NCBI GenBank assembly: GCA_004794785.1
Contig: SJOL01009574.1
Coordinates: 1,494,582 to 1,558,581, forward strand
Reading direction: 5' to 3'
From: Opisthorchis felineus
Taxonomy: Eukaryota > Platyhelminthes > Trematoda > Opisthorchiida > Opisthorchiidae
Length of the DNA: 64,000 nt
The notes beneath the pieces are model-generated. The model was given only the letters and a program-made list of their open reading frames with translations, made no database searches and was not told where the DNA came from. The translations under genes and the position numbers were made by a program. Within the stretch, counting starts at the first letter, position 1, and every line of letters starts with the position of its first letter. This document shows, one piece after another, positions 10,311 to 23,900 of the stretch.

Positions 10311-13231
10311 CTGGTCAAAGGATTACGGTGAGATTGGTCGCGCAGCTGTCGGCTCGCATTCAAAGAGGTGAAAAGACGTTCGCTGTCTTGTGTTTCGATT
10401 ACACATTTCAATTCTTAGCTGTGTATTACCATCGCCGCACCCAATTGCGGGATTGAGAGAGCGTAAACCGCAGGGCCCCTGGCGGTACGTGGAATGCAAG
10501 CGCCCGTGCCACACTTGGCTTAAAAAACTGAGTGTCGGACTGGAAGGGAGCGTCGACAATAATTTTGTTGGAGATGGTTCACAAGATGCGTTATGGCCGA
10601 CACTTTACGCACCAATGTTGGCTGTATTCGGTTTCTGTTGTAATGGCAGGGCACAATCTTACTTGACTACATCACCATAAAATATGCTTCAACCGAGAGT
10701 ACTATGAGGGCAGATATATCTTCGCGATCTACTAATACTTAGGGGCCGTTATCGTTAGTACCGAAGTCCAACCCTTGCTCGTGGATGCTTTTATTTTTGG
10801 CAGCGTATAGATAGACACATGTCATATCTGTTTGCTTTGCGTGGCCGCCACAGCCTCAGCCACAAACTGTGGACGGGCATCCAGGTAGATTCCGCCGGAC
10901 CAGCTACCCAGTAAATGTTTCCACCCTGTGTTTGTGCCTTCGGTACTTGGTCTACAAAGCTTTTGTTGAATTTGAATGAACAGTGGCAAACATCACTAGG
11001 CTGCAGAATCGGTTTTGCTTCTCGCTCTTGAAAGTTTATTTATAAACTGTCTGCTCTTTCTGATGGGTTAGCGCCTGTCAGTTGGTCTAAATTTTCACAC
11101 AAAGTATACCTTATTTGCAAAAACCCTTGTAATAAGCCCTTCTCTGTCGCTGTGTATCCAAATATTACCAAGCATGAGCTTGAATATGACGAGCTGTTCT
11201 TCGCTGAAGTTGCCGCAAACCACAAAAATTGGTGACCCGTTCGTTCACGGAATGTAGAACATAAAATGCATGCTTTCTTAATTTGATCGCATTTTAAGCA
11301 CAGAAATTTGAAGGATGACTATGTAGACCGACTTTACAACTTAACTGAGCCATCTGTCTGCGCTAGCTGGCTCTACCAAATGGTGTCGTGCATTGTACAT
11401 ATAGTGGGACATCTGCCAACAGTGAAGCAAATCTCTCACGTATGCGTCTGAAAACGCGTTCGTGATATCGGTTTCCTTCCTGGTTGCCTGATAGTGCGCT
11501 TAAAGATGTAGATTCCTCTGAGTGGTCTGAGGTTTTATTTACAAGTCAAACAACGTTTTTGACCTACGGCAGTGAAGCATGAGTGTCAACACTGAAATTT
11601 CAGCCTTTGATGATGAATATGCTTCTAAATCCATATCAAATATTTTTGAACGACATAAAATCCTGGAGTTCCAAAGCAAGTGCGAATCCAATGGTTTTCG
11701 ATGCCGCAGAGCACTGGTAATTTAACTGGCACCTTCCTCCGAATTACGAAAAATGTGTCCATACATCTTTTGTAAAAGTCTCGTCAAACTACTTTGTCGT
11801 GCATGGTGAGAACGGATAGAAAATATTATCGAAGCTGGATGCCAAAAAGTGCTCATTTGTCCTATACGTATATACAGGTACCTGGCACTTTTCCTGAGGC
11901 GTTATCACTCTCAGCAATGTCGGTCTAAAAGGCATTCGATATCCTTCGGATAGTTTGGCGCAACTTCCCGTACAGTATTAGGTGCAAGGGCTCCAAGTAC
12001 CTACATGGGGTCCACTTTATGCCGTGTAATGAACACGTCAGTCAGGTTGTCTGCTAGGGGCGCAAGAAATGCATAGACTTCACGGAAGGCTAGCCTAATA
12101 ACCCGCTATGAAGTCTTCGCCAGCCTCATGTCCGTCAACCATAAAGCGCTCCTGGAAGCAGCAATGCTATAGGACAGTTACGCTGCAGCTGAAGTCCGTT
12201 ATTCCAGGGTGGTCAAACGACATAGCCCTCGTCCACACATCATGATGTAGCATTGCTACATTACCTTTTCTCACCGCATCAACATTCTGCATAGTTTAAA
12301 AAGTCACTATTCAATTTATTTTTCGAAAACCTGTGATGACAAATTTTAGTTTTGCTGCATCGGTCACGCAATAAGTAGCCGTTGGCACCAAACCAGTTTT
12401 CGAAATTGTATCCGCCAACTGTGGCTGCTTTACCACGCCTCCGCAAGTCCCGGGCAAATTTCTATCCGGGCTACGCCACGAACAGTACTTTACATGGCGC
12501 GGCTGCAGTCTTTGAAACCCAGTTTGCTTGGTTCTGGGAGGTCACCGAAACAGGAGCTTAGGCGCGCACGGTAACCAGCTTTACAACAATGGGATAGATG
12601 CACGCTACTTTGTTTGTACGACTCATGTATAGAACTTTCTGGGACATCGCATATAAAATTTTTGGCACGACCATCGTTCTTCATGAACATACAACGGACT
12701 TAAGTGCGGTTCGTACGTGGAGATCATTTTCGGCTTAATCTGATGGACAAATTCCGGGAAAGGGCAACTTCGACTTATATGTTCTTACGGCTACAAGTGG
12801 TCTGCCTGTATTCCTGCAACACACTCCTGGGACCATCTGGAAATGCGCGAACATTGATGAAAACATCCTTCTTCAGGGGGACGCGACTATTTGTGCCTGT
12901 TGGAAGGTTTTTTTGGGTTTTGGAGAACTTTGCCGCCGCAGCCTGATGTCTCTGCCTACATATGAATGTTGATGGAATGGTGGCATAAAATAACAGTACC
13001 GCCGGTTTTGGCACGCGAAATTAGTCCCATAACATGCTATGCAGTCGTTTTAGGGCTGCATGGTAAAGTTCGTAAACCCTAATGTGTAAAGATGAACGTT
13101 CAAATAGCCGTGATTCCTCTCTTCCGAAATACCATCGTCTCCACGGGGAGCCTATATTACCAACGCCCTGGACAAGCAAGGTTTGGCGAATACGCCCTTA
13201 ACGTTGACTCCGCTTATTTCCGAGCATCAAC
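10311..13231. other. Anonymous sequence, no supported gene
   Basis: There are only short open frames without motifs. A short plus-strand frame near 11579 begins with ATG and runs about 40 codons, but has nothing to support it. Confidence 0.5.
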
Positions 13232-14400
13232 CTTCGGCACTACCTGGTTTGGACGTCCTATTTGGCTGTTATCCACTCCGCCTGGCCTGCGATCTGCATC
13301 CACAGGGATCCCCAACCGGACCAGAAAAATACCTGCGATCTTACATCGGACTCGTTCTACCTCTGCGGATTTCCTTGGCTAACCTGAAAAATCCCGCTGC
13401 TCAACAATTGCACATCCCAGCCCAATGACCTCATCCGTGACGTCCGTTACGGGGCCGCTCAAAAACTTATGTATGTCAGGCCAATAATGGCACGGCACTG
13501 TCATACCCAGGTTCGTAGCAAACCCGCAACTATTCACTTCCTGCCCTTGACCGTATCCTCTGGCCCACTGGTTCCATTAACTGCAAATACGGACAAACTC
13601 TTCACCTGGCCCCAGCCACCTCCAGGACGCGTCTATTCTAATCTGCCGAAACTTTCGTTCAGATTTAGCAACTTCGGTGGGCTTCCATTCTTTGCTCTCC
13701 ACGCAGTCAATAATTTTCTGTACAGTTCGCCTTTCGGCTTGCGTGTTACCAACACGTCACTCGTCCAAGGAACTTTTACACCCGACTCCACTACATAGGC
13801 GGTAATAGGGAGTCTCTACCGTTTCACCGTACACCGTGATTCTGAGATTCTTGCTACCATCTATCCGCATTGCTAATCCCTTCATTTCATCATCCCCACT
13901 TACGCCTTTTGTGCCCCTGACCAAAAGCCTAACAGTCCAAGGCCACGAGGCCCCAGCGGTTGTTCCAGGTTTTAGTTCAAATTGACCAACTGGATTACGC
14001 CAACTGTGCTGCTAAACCAGATCCGTTGTTCTGGTTCCACATTTTCCGCAATTTGCACTTTTTCTGTCATGTGTCAGGCAGGATGTCTCTTGTTTGCCCT
14101 CCCTCGTTTTGATTTTTCCGCCACCTTCAATTTCTGGCCATCTGATTTTGCTTCAGCTCGATATTTTCCCCAAATGAAAAAAGAGACAGTAGTACCTGTG
14201 CTTCCCTGCTTGTGCCGGTTTAGGGGTGACCACATTTACATCGGATGATGCCCACTGTTCATGACACTGCCCCTTTTCCGCGCAATCCTCTGTACCTACG
14301 AATCCCGCGAGTCATGCTTTTATTCTGACTGTTGCACTATGGTCATGCCTGATGGTTTGCCACCCATCAGCCGGGAATAAACGCTATTTTAATTATGTTG
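13232..14400 (+). repeat. Unidentified ~1.17-kb interspersed unit, copy A
   Basis: This block matches 27563-28730 on the opposite strand almost base for base. The conceptual frames at 13469-13798 and 13982-14248 differ from their partners by single residues. Similarity stops abruptly at the left (13232) and fades at the right near 14400. An AATAAA lies near the right end (14376-14381) just before an AT-rich tail, suggesting that transcription, if any, ran left to right. No terminal inverted repeats or target-site duplications were visible. Both strands have fairly long open stretches, but I recognise no protein, so the class (non-LTR, Penelope-like or non-autonomous) is open. Confidence 0.85.
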
Positions 14401-15269
14401 AATATAGATCCAGCTGAAAACGAAAGTCTTTTGTAAGCCTGTTTCCACTGCAGTTAAGCTGGGTCAACTGAACTTGAGTGTTGCCTTGGCAGCGGTACAT
14501 GCTTACAATGACGTGAAGCAAATGCTGCCTTTTTGGGAAGCCTTCTGTGTCGATTGCAAACTTGTAATCATTAGCCCCACCGGTGGGTCATCTGACGCCT
14601 GGTTTCCTTGCGCTTGAGGCTAGCAGGGCGCTACCTACAATGGGCACTTCTGACTTTATAACCATAGAAATGTCAAGTTATAAATCTTCCTTGGGTTTGC
14701 CAACCAGAATCAAACAAAAGCCTGGACAAAGAACGTTGCAGTCAGCACACTAATGCAGCATTCTTTTCGTTCTCCTCAAATTTGGATTCAGCCACTGCGT
14801 TTGCTGCTTTGTTAAGCGCAAAATTTTGGCGGCCGTGCGGTTGTTGTGTCTTACTCACATTCTTTCAACCCACCGAACATTGAAGCTTTCAACCTTGTTG
14901 GAGTGTTTCAAGTTCGGGTACTCAATGTCCTCGGAAACTCTACCGCCACTAGATGTTGCCCCTCTTGCCTCTCGTGGCGACAAAGCATACCACGTAACCA
15001 GAACAATTCTTCAGATTTCTTAGTGGAACCACACTGCCTAAGGCCATGGCCTGCCAGAAGGTACTGGAAAAAAATCCTTTACGTTTGAGCGTCCCCGGGG
15101 GCATCAAGGACAGGATTATACCACTTGTTGTATCAAAGTTTGAATTGCGCATTGCTCATTCAGATATGTCGGAAAAGCAACCTCAAGTGAGCCAAACAAC
15201 ACTTGAGGCTTTTCCTCAAGTTCTTAGTGGCTCTGAAGATGGGAAAAAGACGACGGTGACAAGACATAA

Positions 15270-15470
15270 GATGACGCTCAAGTACCACGGAAATCTGGAA
15301 TAAAGAAAAATGAAGAACCTGCGGTGGACAATTTCGCCATTAAGGACGACAAGGGTGGAGGCTGGGACGACGATGAGGATGACTTTGAAGAAATGTTTAA
15401 TAGAGTACATTCTGTTTCTGCAGATACCACGTGGGTAGATGCGATGTCGTCGGAATTTTCGACCGAGTGA
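15270..15470 (+). other. Open frame with an acidic C-terminus, possible exon or retrocopy remnant
   Basis: The frame runs about 66 codons to a TGA at 15468 and ends with a distinctly protein-like acidic segment: KKNEEPAVDNFAIKDDKGGG, then WDDDEDDFEEMF. Another open frame overlaps its 5' part (15046-15303) in a different phase. I see no convincing splice acceptor (no pyrimidine tract before the AG at 15304-15305), so it may be a frame-shifted processed copy of a host gene or simple chance. W-rich acidic tails occur in several trafficking proteins, but I do not assign it. Confidence 0.25.
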
Positions 15471-15689
15471 CAGTATTAATCAGCGGTTAAAATCTACGTC
15501 GCGGACAATGATGGAGGCACATCACTGTGATAAACAAGCCCGGAAATAATAGTGATATCAGGAGGTCCTAGTGAGGAGTGTATCTGATAATACAAGACGT
15601 GGTATACGTCGCATCTTCTCACTGTAATCTGTAGATAACAAGTTGCTTAGACTCACTAGGTAGGTATTCCGGATGAAGGGATTGGTTTG

Positions 15690-15850
15690 TGACTGTAGCG
15701 ATTGGAATCTTCTCGTTGACGTCATCTCTTGCGTGCGGTGGAAGAGGCTTGTCAATTCTGGAAAGACATGTTGAACTTGCGGTAAATGTTGATTCTCTCC
15801 CATTCTTATTGTATGCGGCGGGCTTCATCGTTTTGTTGCTTCCATCTCAT
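15690..15850. repeat. Dispersed repeat X, copy 1
   Basis: The stretch aligns with 40545-40710. Shared blocks include 'ctgtagcgatt', 'tctcgttgacgtcat' against 'tctcgttgatgtcat', 'ggtggaag' and 'gttgattctctcc' against 'gtggattctctcc', in the same order. No coding function is visible. Confidence 0.6.
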
Positions 15851-18800
15851 GCTCATATTCCCTTATCTAATTTGACCTATATGTGAACTGCTCGTTGACA
15901 TTGTCATCGGGCGCATAATTCAATAAAGCCACGTAAGCTTCGTAACCTTCGCCGATCAACAGAAGCAAACATAAAGTAAACCCTCAAGAGCTATGGTGCA
16001 GGTGAGAAAACCTTTAAAGGCACCGAAAACCGCCAATTTTAACTTACGAGATAAAGCGAGGAATCAAATTCCACCGTATTCTAAAGGTGCACGGTGCTCT
16101 TCAAATGAAAGAACTTTCCATGTAAATCCCACCCAAGTGAATGCTTAAACAGGGTTTGGATCCGTTTTACTTGTCAAACGTAAGAAATTAGATGTTCACC
16201 AAAATTCGGCAAACAAATTATTTTCGAAGCTCGCCTTGCGTTCAGTATAATAATCGAAAATAACTTTATGCATTGATCAAAAGTGATACAAATATGCATG
16301 TTGAGGTTCCCGACACGGAACTTCGGGTGACGCGTCGGTTCCACAATCCCGAATATCAAAAAGGAAAAATTGGGTTTGAAATTCTACGCGTCACTCAAAG
16401 GTCCGTATCTGGAACCCCAACATCACCTAATTGTTCACGTTTGTAGCGTCAACAAGTGCACAGGTCTGTCACTGACCGGCACAGTGCAGTGTCAGCGTCC
16501 GCGCACCAAACAACGGCGAGCGGAATCATGGCTCAGTAGTGTGGGATGCGGTTGTCCCTTCCGACCACAGCCTCGTGATTCTCATTGGCCGTCCGATCGC
16601 ACGAAACTCATGAGAAAACAAGTCAAGGCAGGCCCAGCAAACGGGACATGAACGCGCATGGGTAAGTAGGTCAGCTGCGCACATTCACACACGGACACAC
16701 ATGGCAACACACAAGTGTCAGACGGGACGGCCCCTGCGGCATGGTGAGTGGCGGGTATGGATAAGAAAACAACTGGAGATCAAAAGTACATAGGCTTAGT
16801 GAGCAAATGAATGGGGGAATTATCATAAGGTCAAGTTAGATTCAACAATGCATCTCTGTAAAATATCCCCGTTCTCAGTTCTGTGCAAGTGGTCAGGAGG
16901 TAATTTGGCCTCTGCAGATAACCTGCACGTTAATTACCGCCATCCCGATAAGAGATCTATTCATTTGGAAAGCGTGGCTTATATATGTTGGATTGCGTCC
17001 TCAAACGCAACATGATTTCTGGAAAATAAGGCCAACGATTGCCCTTCATCATGAAAACTGGACGCTACCTTGTCTACGTATCGTAATTGCTGGGCCTTCA
17101 TCTAGTCGCGCCGGTAATTATGGGGCCTCATCTATGCAAGATAGCATAATCCAACGGCCAACGACGGCTCCTCAGACTCACCAACACATGCCTCCGTTAT
17201 ACCCTCGCCACTACCGCATGCGATATGTTTCTATCTATTTAATGGGCTGCTACATCCATGATGGGTAGTCACTCACTTTCGGTTTCATCTGACCAGTTTC
17301 ATTGGCCGATGCATCTCACACGAAAAATGTACATTTGATTTAATCTAGTTATAGCGTAGATTCAAGTGATCAGACGTCCAATTGTTATAAAATCAAACTT
17401 ACTACTTGGTCAGGTAGTTCAATTGTTGATAATGAAAGAGTCATGCGTACACCGACATTTCTACGTCAAGATTCAGTAAGCACACGCATTATTGAGCGCA
17501 GCGAAGTTAAAGCTAAGCAAGGGAGCATAGGAGTACTTGTAAGATCAAGTGGCATGGACCCTATCCCTAGAATCCAAAGACCTCATGAATCTCCAAACGT
17601 TTACCCACCGACGTAGCCATAGCGACGACCTAGTGAGTGGGCGGGTACCTGTTGTCAAATATGCAACTTTAGCGCACTAAAACCTGACTCCACTCTACTT
17701 CCGATTTCTGACACACATACCCTGTAGCTCAGTGGTAACAATCCCATAATCAACCACAGTAGCAACCACACCAACTAGGGCTCCGTTCTTAGACGCCGAT
17801 TAACGGCTACAATGTTTGCATTTATAAACTCTCTTTTGTGATCATCATCATTCGGTTATAGCCAAAAAAGCTTTCCCATCTCGGACATACTTAACATGTT
17901 GAAAGCCACTCCCTCGTTCAGACTACCCTGAGGCTTTTTCCTTGTCTGCCAGATGAGTTTTGGCTTCATCTAACATATTGTTCATGGCGAAGTATTGCCA
18001 CTCATCTTCACTTCCACAATCATCTGTAAACTATCCGAGTACACGAGCGACTAGCACGGCCACTCTTGACACGATCTAACTGCCTCTGATTTCGATGACG
18101 ATCTAACTGGGGACCGCAAGTTCTACTTCATCTCATCGCCCGTTCGACCGAAGTCCGGGTAGCTTACATCGCCACAATTCAACCAATCCCATCCTCGTCT
18201 TTTAAGCAGGTAGTGGATCCTGAATTCCCATAACCCATCTTAACGCGCGATGCCCGCCCGTCCAAATTTGTCCTACCTGGCAAGCCTTGAACATCCACCA
18301 ACTTTTTCCGTACCATGTCCGCCACTTCCGAACCTCCTCTCCTCAACGATGCAAAAAATTGTACAGTTGACAAATCTCCTTAAATATGCAGGTCCTCTCT
18401 ATCCCACATTGAGCTTCATACTCCATCTTCTGCAGTGAAAACAGAAAACTAAAAAGAAAAGGGCTCTTATCGGATGCCTATGCAGCCAGCCTAAGCTTAT
18501 CCTGATTGTAGCGTGTATCCATGGTAATACATATTTGAAAAAACATCAGTTATGGCCGAGTAAGATGCTGCCTCATGTTTAAGTTAAGAGGCTCACTAAA
18601 CGCATGTGGTGTGATACCTCGTTTCGTTTCGCACAGCCTCTGCACTTTTCCATTGGCTATGAATGCCACGCAAAGGTCACCTCATCCTCCAAGCATACAA
18701 CCTGACCAACCAAACCGAATTTTTCTACGAGCACTTTTCCCTGCATGCCTTGTACTACTAAGTCCTCCAGACTCACCCAACTTCCACGATTAGTTGGCTC

Positions 18801-20261
18801 CTCTTTCCGCGCGTCATGTTAAATAATGAAGTCATCCATATCCCCTGTCGACATGCTACTGTTTACTGTGACCCCTAGCCTGTAACCTGTCTCCCTTTGT
18901 AGTCCTGTCACCCACTTCCTGGATGAGGGTTAGTAAGCCGTTCCAAAAACAGTCTTCGAGAGCTTGCAAGTCCCTTTTTTGCCCCAGAACGCACTACAGT
19001 CTAGTTGCGTACCGTTTAGCTGAGGAACGTCCCTATATTCACATATGGCTGTTGGCATGGACCTCGTACTGCCATTCCCCAATATCTCCGCCTGAAAGTC
19101 GGCTGTGGTTTCTCTCAGTCGGGCGGTGTCACCCCACACAGTATTTAGAAGTTATAGATATTATTAGCCACCCGCTATTTTGGGCTGCAGTCCAACTCAT
19201 ACTCTAGTGCCCTCCAACAGACCCTTTTGACACGTTTTTCCATTTTTATTCCCCAATATAGATACGAGTGTCTCATTGCCTCACTTGGATGACAGCAATG
19301 AACTACCCTGCGCCCTCGATATACTCAAGAATATCCTTGATCCTTTTTTGGTTTTACTTTGTCACGACTACATCAATCCTAACTACACTGACGACCCTAA
19401 CTAACTTACCCAAGGTAAGCATCTACGGGACCGCCCACGGATCAAAGCACGACGTTGCTCTGACGGTGCCGCGACTGCTATACACACTCTGATCCTCTGC
19501 CCGTAGTTCACCATATCTCTACTACTTCCCGACCGAGCGTTTTAGATGCGCCTGCAACACCGTACCACTCCGCTGAATTTGTGTTGGGACTCCAAAGTGC
19601 TGGCCGCCCTATTGTACTCTCTGCCCTATCTGCCAATAAACTTGCCCACTCTTCCTATGGTACTATCAAAGATCCAGTATACTGGTGAAGGTGAAACATT
19701 GCCGTGCACGCCATACAGCACATGATAACTGACATAATAAGCAGCCAAACTTACTCGCTGTGACAAACTCCTTGGATATTTCTGGCGGCACAATTGCTGA
19801 AAGATAGGAGACTTCTTTTTACACATGTCGCGACTGGTTGCCCCACTTTAAGTTTGCACGGACAAGGGTGACGTATCTGATTTTCATGTACGCTTTCAAA
19901 ATATTTTCAAATGCGATACGGTAGCAAACACGTTAAGAAACCATTTTCTTAACGAAATTTCCCACCATCTTCGAGTAGACACTGTGCTGGCCCATAGCAG
20001 CGACAAACATATGAATTCCATGAACAAAGACGATCTCGAGTACTCTTCGAAAAAACTTAAGCAAACCCTCGAGTGTCAGGAGGAATTTTAAGGTTTTGAA
20101 AAAATGACGTCCAATGCGAAAACCACATGTAGAGGTTTCGCTTGCTCAGAATATGGTTCCAGTGAAAGTTGGGGTATGCGTTCAAGGATCGGCGTCATTT
20201 TTTGGAAACATCGCCGCGAATTAGTGTGAAATTTTGGTAGACGTAGGGTTTCCCATCCACC

Positions 20262-20962
20262 TATTTTTGTAAGATCCCGTTTGCTATTAGTAGTAACTCA
20301 GTGTAAGAAAACCGGCGTAATGCTCTGAAATGGGGGTGCAGAACTTTGTTATTTTATTGCTGTGCTCATGACACCACAGTTGGTGATAAACCTGCATTTG
20401 GACCATTTGATTTTTTTTAGCTTGTAACTCAACGTTGTCCACTGTAACATAATTGAAACCAGACTCTACCTGCTAAGACATGTTTATCACAAGACCTGAT
20501 GTGCGCATCTTTCTCCCTCCCTATTACAGGCACCTCCGATGAGCCACCATGTGCCCCAGATAGAGAGCTGTAGTTCGATTGTACATCTCCATGAGTGACG
20601 ACCTATTTTTGTACCTGACTTGACTTGTGCTTGTGGTTTCGGTTCCAATACACGCGCTTTGTTGCCATCGTTCGGCCTTCTCTCTTGCGTCACCCAACCT
20701 GTGCAAATGTGTGCTTTGTGTGCCATGTGGCTTCAATGAAACTTATCCTAATACCTGCTCATTTCAAAACCGGTGTGTGCTGTCAATGCGTCCTTGTGAA
20801 CGTCGGTTACCGCCGAGTTCCCGAGATCCCGACCTACACCACGTCATCGCTGAAAGTATTCAATGCTACAGGGAATTCAAAACCCCTTTTCCAGCTCCGT
20901 TCTTTTATTGGGGCGTTTGAGGCAAAACTGCTATGTTCTTTGAAACCATGAGGACGCGAAAG
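20262..20962. repeat. Dispersed repeat Y, copy A (LTR-free site)
   Basis: This matches 40728-41330. It begins with 'tttgtaagatcccgtttg', runs directly into 'tagtagtaactca' with no intervening LTR, and continues through 'ttgttattttattgctgtgctcat' to 'gcaaaactgctatgttctttgaaaccatgagg'. Compared with copy B it carries about 400 extra bases at roughly 20463-20870. The other copy is interrupted at the same point by a solo Gypsy LTR. The nature of Y is unknown. Confidence 0.7.
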
Positions 20963-23900
20963 CAAAACAACAAAGCGGTCCGGGTGCAACTCGATAACGG
21001 GCCTCCAAATGAGCAAGTAGTTAGTTCATTTCATCGCGAGCCAATTAGTCACAAAATCTGTAATTCAACTCACTGGTGCTTCCGTCAAAAGCGCCATTTT
21101 TTCAAAAATTTGAAGGGGGCATGGGACGGCCCATTGAGTTGGTTTTGCCGGCGGCTATGCGTTTACTGAAATCCAAGTTGTTAGTGCGATATTTTAATTT
21201 CCGGGCATTCTGATAAATTTAGCAAATATATTATCACACGGCCTCGTAGTTATGATAACCCACTTTGCTTCAGATAACTTAAGTGCGTAGTTCAGTGATA
21301 AGTTTTAACCGAAACTGCCTTTTTCATTCGGCCCTAAACATTTCTTGCCCATTCCTCTTCGCGTTACCCCCCCGGTGACTTAACACTTATGCGGTACTGA
21401 CTGCTCCGCTGTCCATGTCCGTAAAATTGCTGCTCATAAAAATAACACTGGTGCCGGCCGCAAATCAAATTGGTGTACTAAATCTACTGTAGCGTATCAG
21501 TTTATCAGGCACATGCATTATTGCGAGGACCATCCTGCCCGTACTCGGCGGGCGGTTTGCGTACACTTGGTGCACATCGTGCGTCTGAGGTAAGTATGCA
21601 ACACGTATTCTAGCGAACTGAGCTGTTTTTAATTGAATTCACCTGTGTCATTCAAGCGAATGTCTACCTGTTTTGGGCGCTATAAGTATTACACTATAAC
21701 GGAACTCGGAAGAGCACCCATATTTCGGAGAAAATTTATCAACGCTGCGGTGTTCCAATGCAGTGATCGGTAGCCAGTTAATCTGGGCCTTATCATGACA
21801 TAATGGTGTGCGACATCTTGAACCCATCTATTCTTACAGAATGGCCATACTTCACTCGACGCAAGGTTATGCGCGCGACAGAAGCGCAGCGTGTGGTTGG
21901 CCGGAAAACGGTCTTCTAAGCCTCTTGGGAGTTGTAGCATGCGCCGCCGTTTGTCCTTGAAAATGTTAGACCACTTCGTCAGCTTGACAGCTGACAGCCG
22001 TAAGGACGTAAAAAAGAACAACGCTTGATTCCCTAAGCTACCTATATAATGTCCTACTGATGTTACGTGTCTGGATGCGTTCTGGTGTATCTCGGTCTCT
22101 TCACCCTTCTTCCCCCGGAAGTGGGGTCCGACAAAGCTTGTATATCTATCAAAACTGATAAAGGTAGTGGGTAGACTCAAACGAGTAAGCAGTTGAGCAC
22201 ATCCATTTGCAATGCTGCCAACGACTTGGATTTTTTGGAATCTCTAAATCGCATTTTACCTCTTGTGGAGCCTGGACATGCATGCATACATTTGTCCATT
22301 TATTGTCTCAAAGCTTTGCACATGTACCATGTGGAAATCGGATTAGGAATGTTGAAACGCTGCGAGTGGATTTCGCTACAAACCGGCCACATGTCCAACC
22401 TTGCTAACAGAGCCTTGTGCCCGTACGCCATGTAATCGATTGCCTCACAGTGCCCTGTTTACTGGGGCAGGTATGAACTGCTAGATCACACAGGGTGCAC
22501 AAAACATGACTTGAAAGAAGAGCATTAAAATTGTGCCAAGTTGTTTTGACTGTACCATATCACTGACAAACTTATGCCACGATACTGGTGACGGTGTTGT
22601 ATCCGTTGTCCTGTTCTTAATCCGTGAGTCGCAGCTCGTTTTATTTTCTCTATTAAGATGTTTTTTGCTGCTCCCAGCCAAAGCTACACTAATTCCTGTC
22701 ATAAGCAGTGGCCACCTAAACTACCGTACACGCGTACCAGATTCCTGGTGGTTTTGAAGAGACCCGAAAGGAATGAGTCAAGCCAATCGTGGCAAGGCTT
22801 ACCGAGACACTTATTCCCAAGACTTCCAAAATATGGAAAATTATTGGAGACGTTTTTTGATTCTGTCTTCATGGATACAGTCTCACGGTATTAAAAGAAC
22901 ACAAGTTCTGCAAAAATCGTGTTTTGCGAGTCTTATTCCAGATAATTTCCATGGTAATTTTGAAGTAGCTGTAGAAATTACGCGCCGTGGTTGCAAAGTG
23001 ACCACCGTTGTACCCTACTGTTATTTCGTTCCCGATGTTGTAGTGGGAATAGAGGACTCGTCAATGAGAAATCAAAAAAAGGTATTGACAAAACTGCAAA
23101 ATCTATGGTTTTCTATCGACCATTTTGTTCCTGAACTTTGCGAGTATCTGGCAGATCGACTGATTATAAAGATCGCGAACGTGCCAATGATTGGAACTAT
23201 GCCGGCTTCTCCCTGGTGGCTCCTCAAACGTTCATCAGCTCCAATCTTCTGAGATGGAAGCGCTCACGGTTTTTGCAGCAGCTTGTGTAGAGGTACAATG
23301 TTACCTTTTATGAGCTCTTCTCTGTCCATTTCAAGGATTCTGCTGGTCTAAACAACTATACTTCGGAGGTTTGCGGTGCAAATGCCTGGTTATGGCAATA
23401 AGTTTAATCTACTACTTGGTTCCTTTATAAAGCTCACTTTTGGTGGCGGAAACGTCGGACAGTGTGGCTGAACATACCTCTGTGTAATCTACAGCATTTT
23501 TGCCGTCAACTCTGTTATAGTCTTTGACACAGAAGCCGCAGCAATTCACAACCAATTTCTAATTGCCACGATCCGCCTGGAATCCCCAGACGCATTTAAT
23601 CGGCCAATTGCGAGATATTTCTCATTTATCTGTCCCTTCTTGGGTTTATCAGCGTGTCATCCCCGGGCCAGCCAGCGACCTGCCCAACTGGACTGGTCAA
23701 CCGTGCCCTCCCGTGTTCCATAACTGCGAACGCTCCAAAAAACCAACAACTTATGCCTCATGTTTAGAAATCTGAAGCCAGCCTATGTCAGGGGTCCTCC
23801 AATAAAACTTCAGCCATGTGGGTCAGAAGCTTGAGCCAACTGCTCAGAGTTGGATACCTTAGCCAAGCTTCCTTCTTTAACCTGGACAACGTAAAACCAT

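Larger units (their letters stand above)
14401..20261. other. Mostly anonymous sequence
   Basis: Apart from an acidic-tail open frame (15270-15470) and a dispersed repeat (15690-15850), I find no supported feature. A tRNA A-box-like string at about 17723-17738 has no matching B box downstream. Confidence 0.45.

Noticed and set aside
17721..17775. Possible tRNA gene from a GTAGCTCAGTGGTAACA string
   Set aside because: No B box or pairing acceptor stem follows at the proper distance.
21689..22180. 163-codon minus-strand open frame
   Set aside because: I could not match it to any domain, and it lies in anonymous sequence without neighbouring exons.
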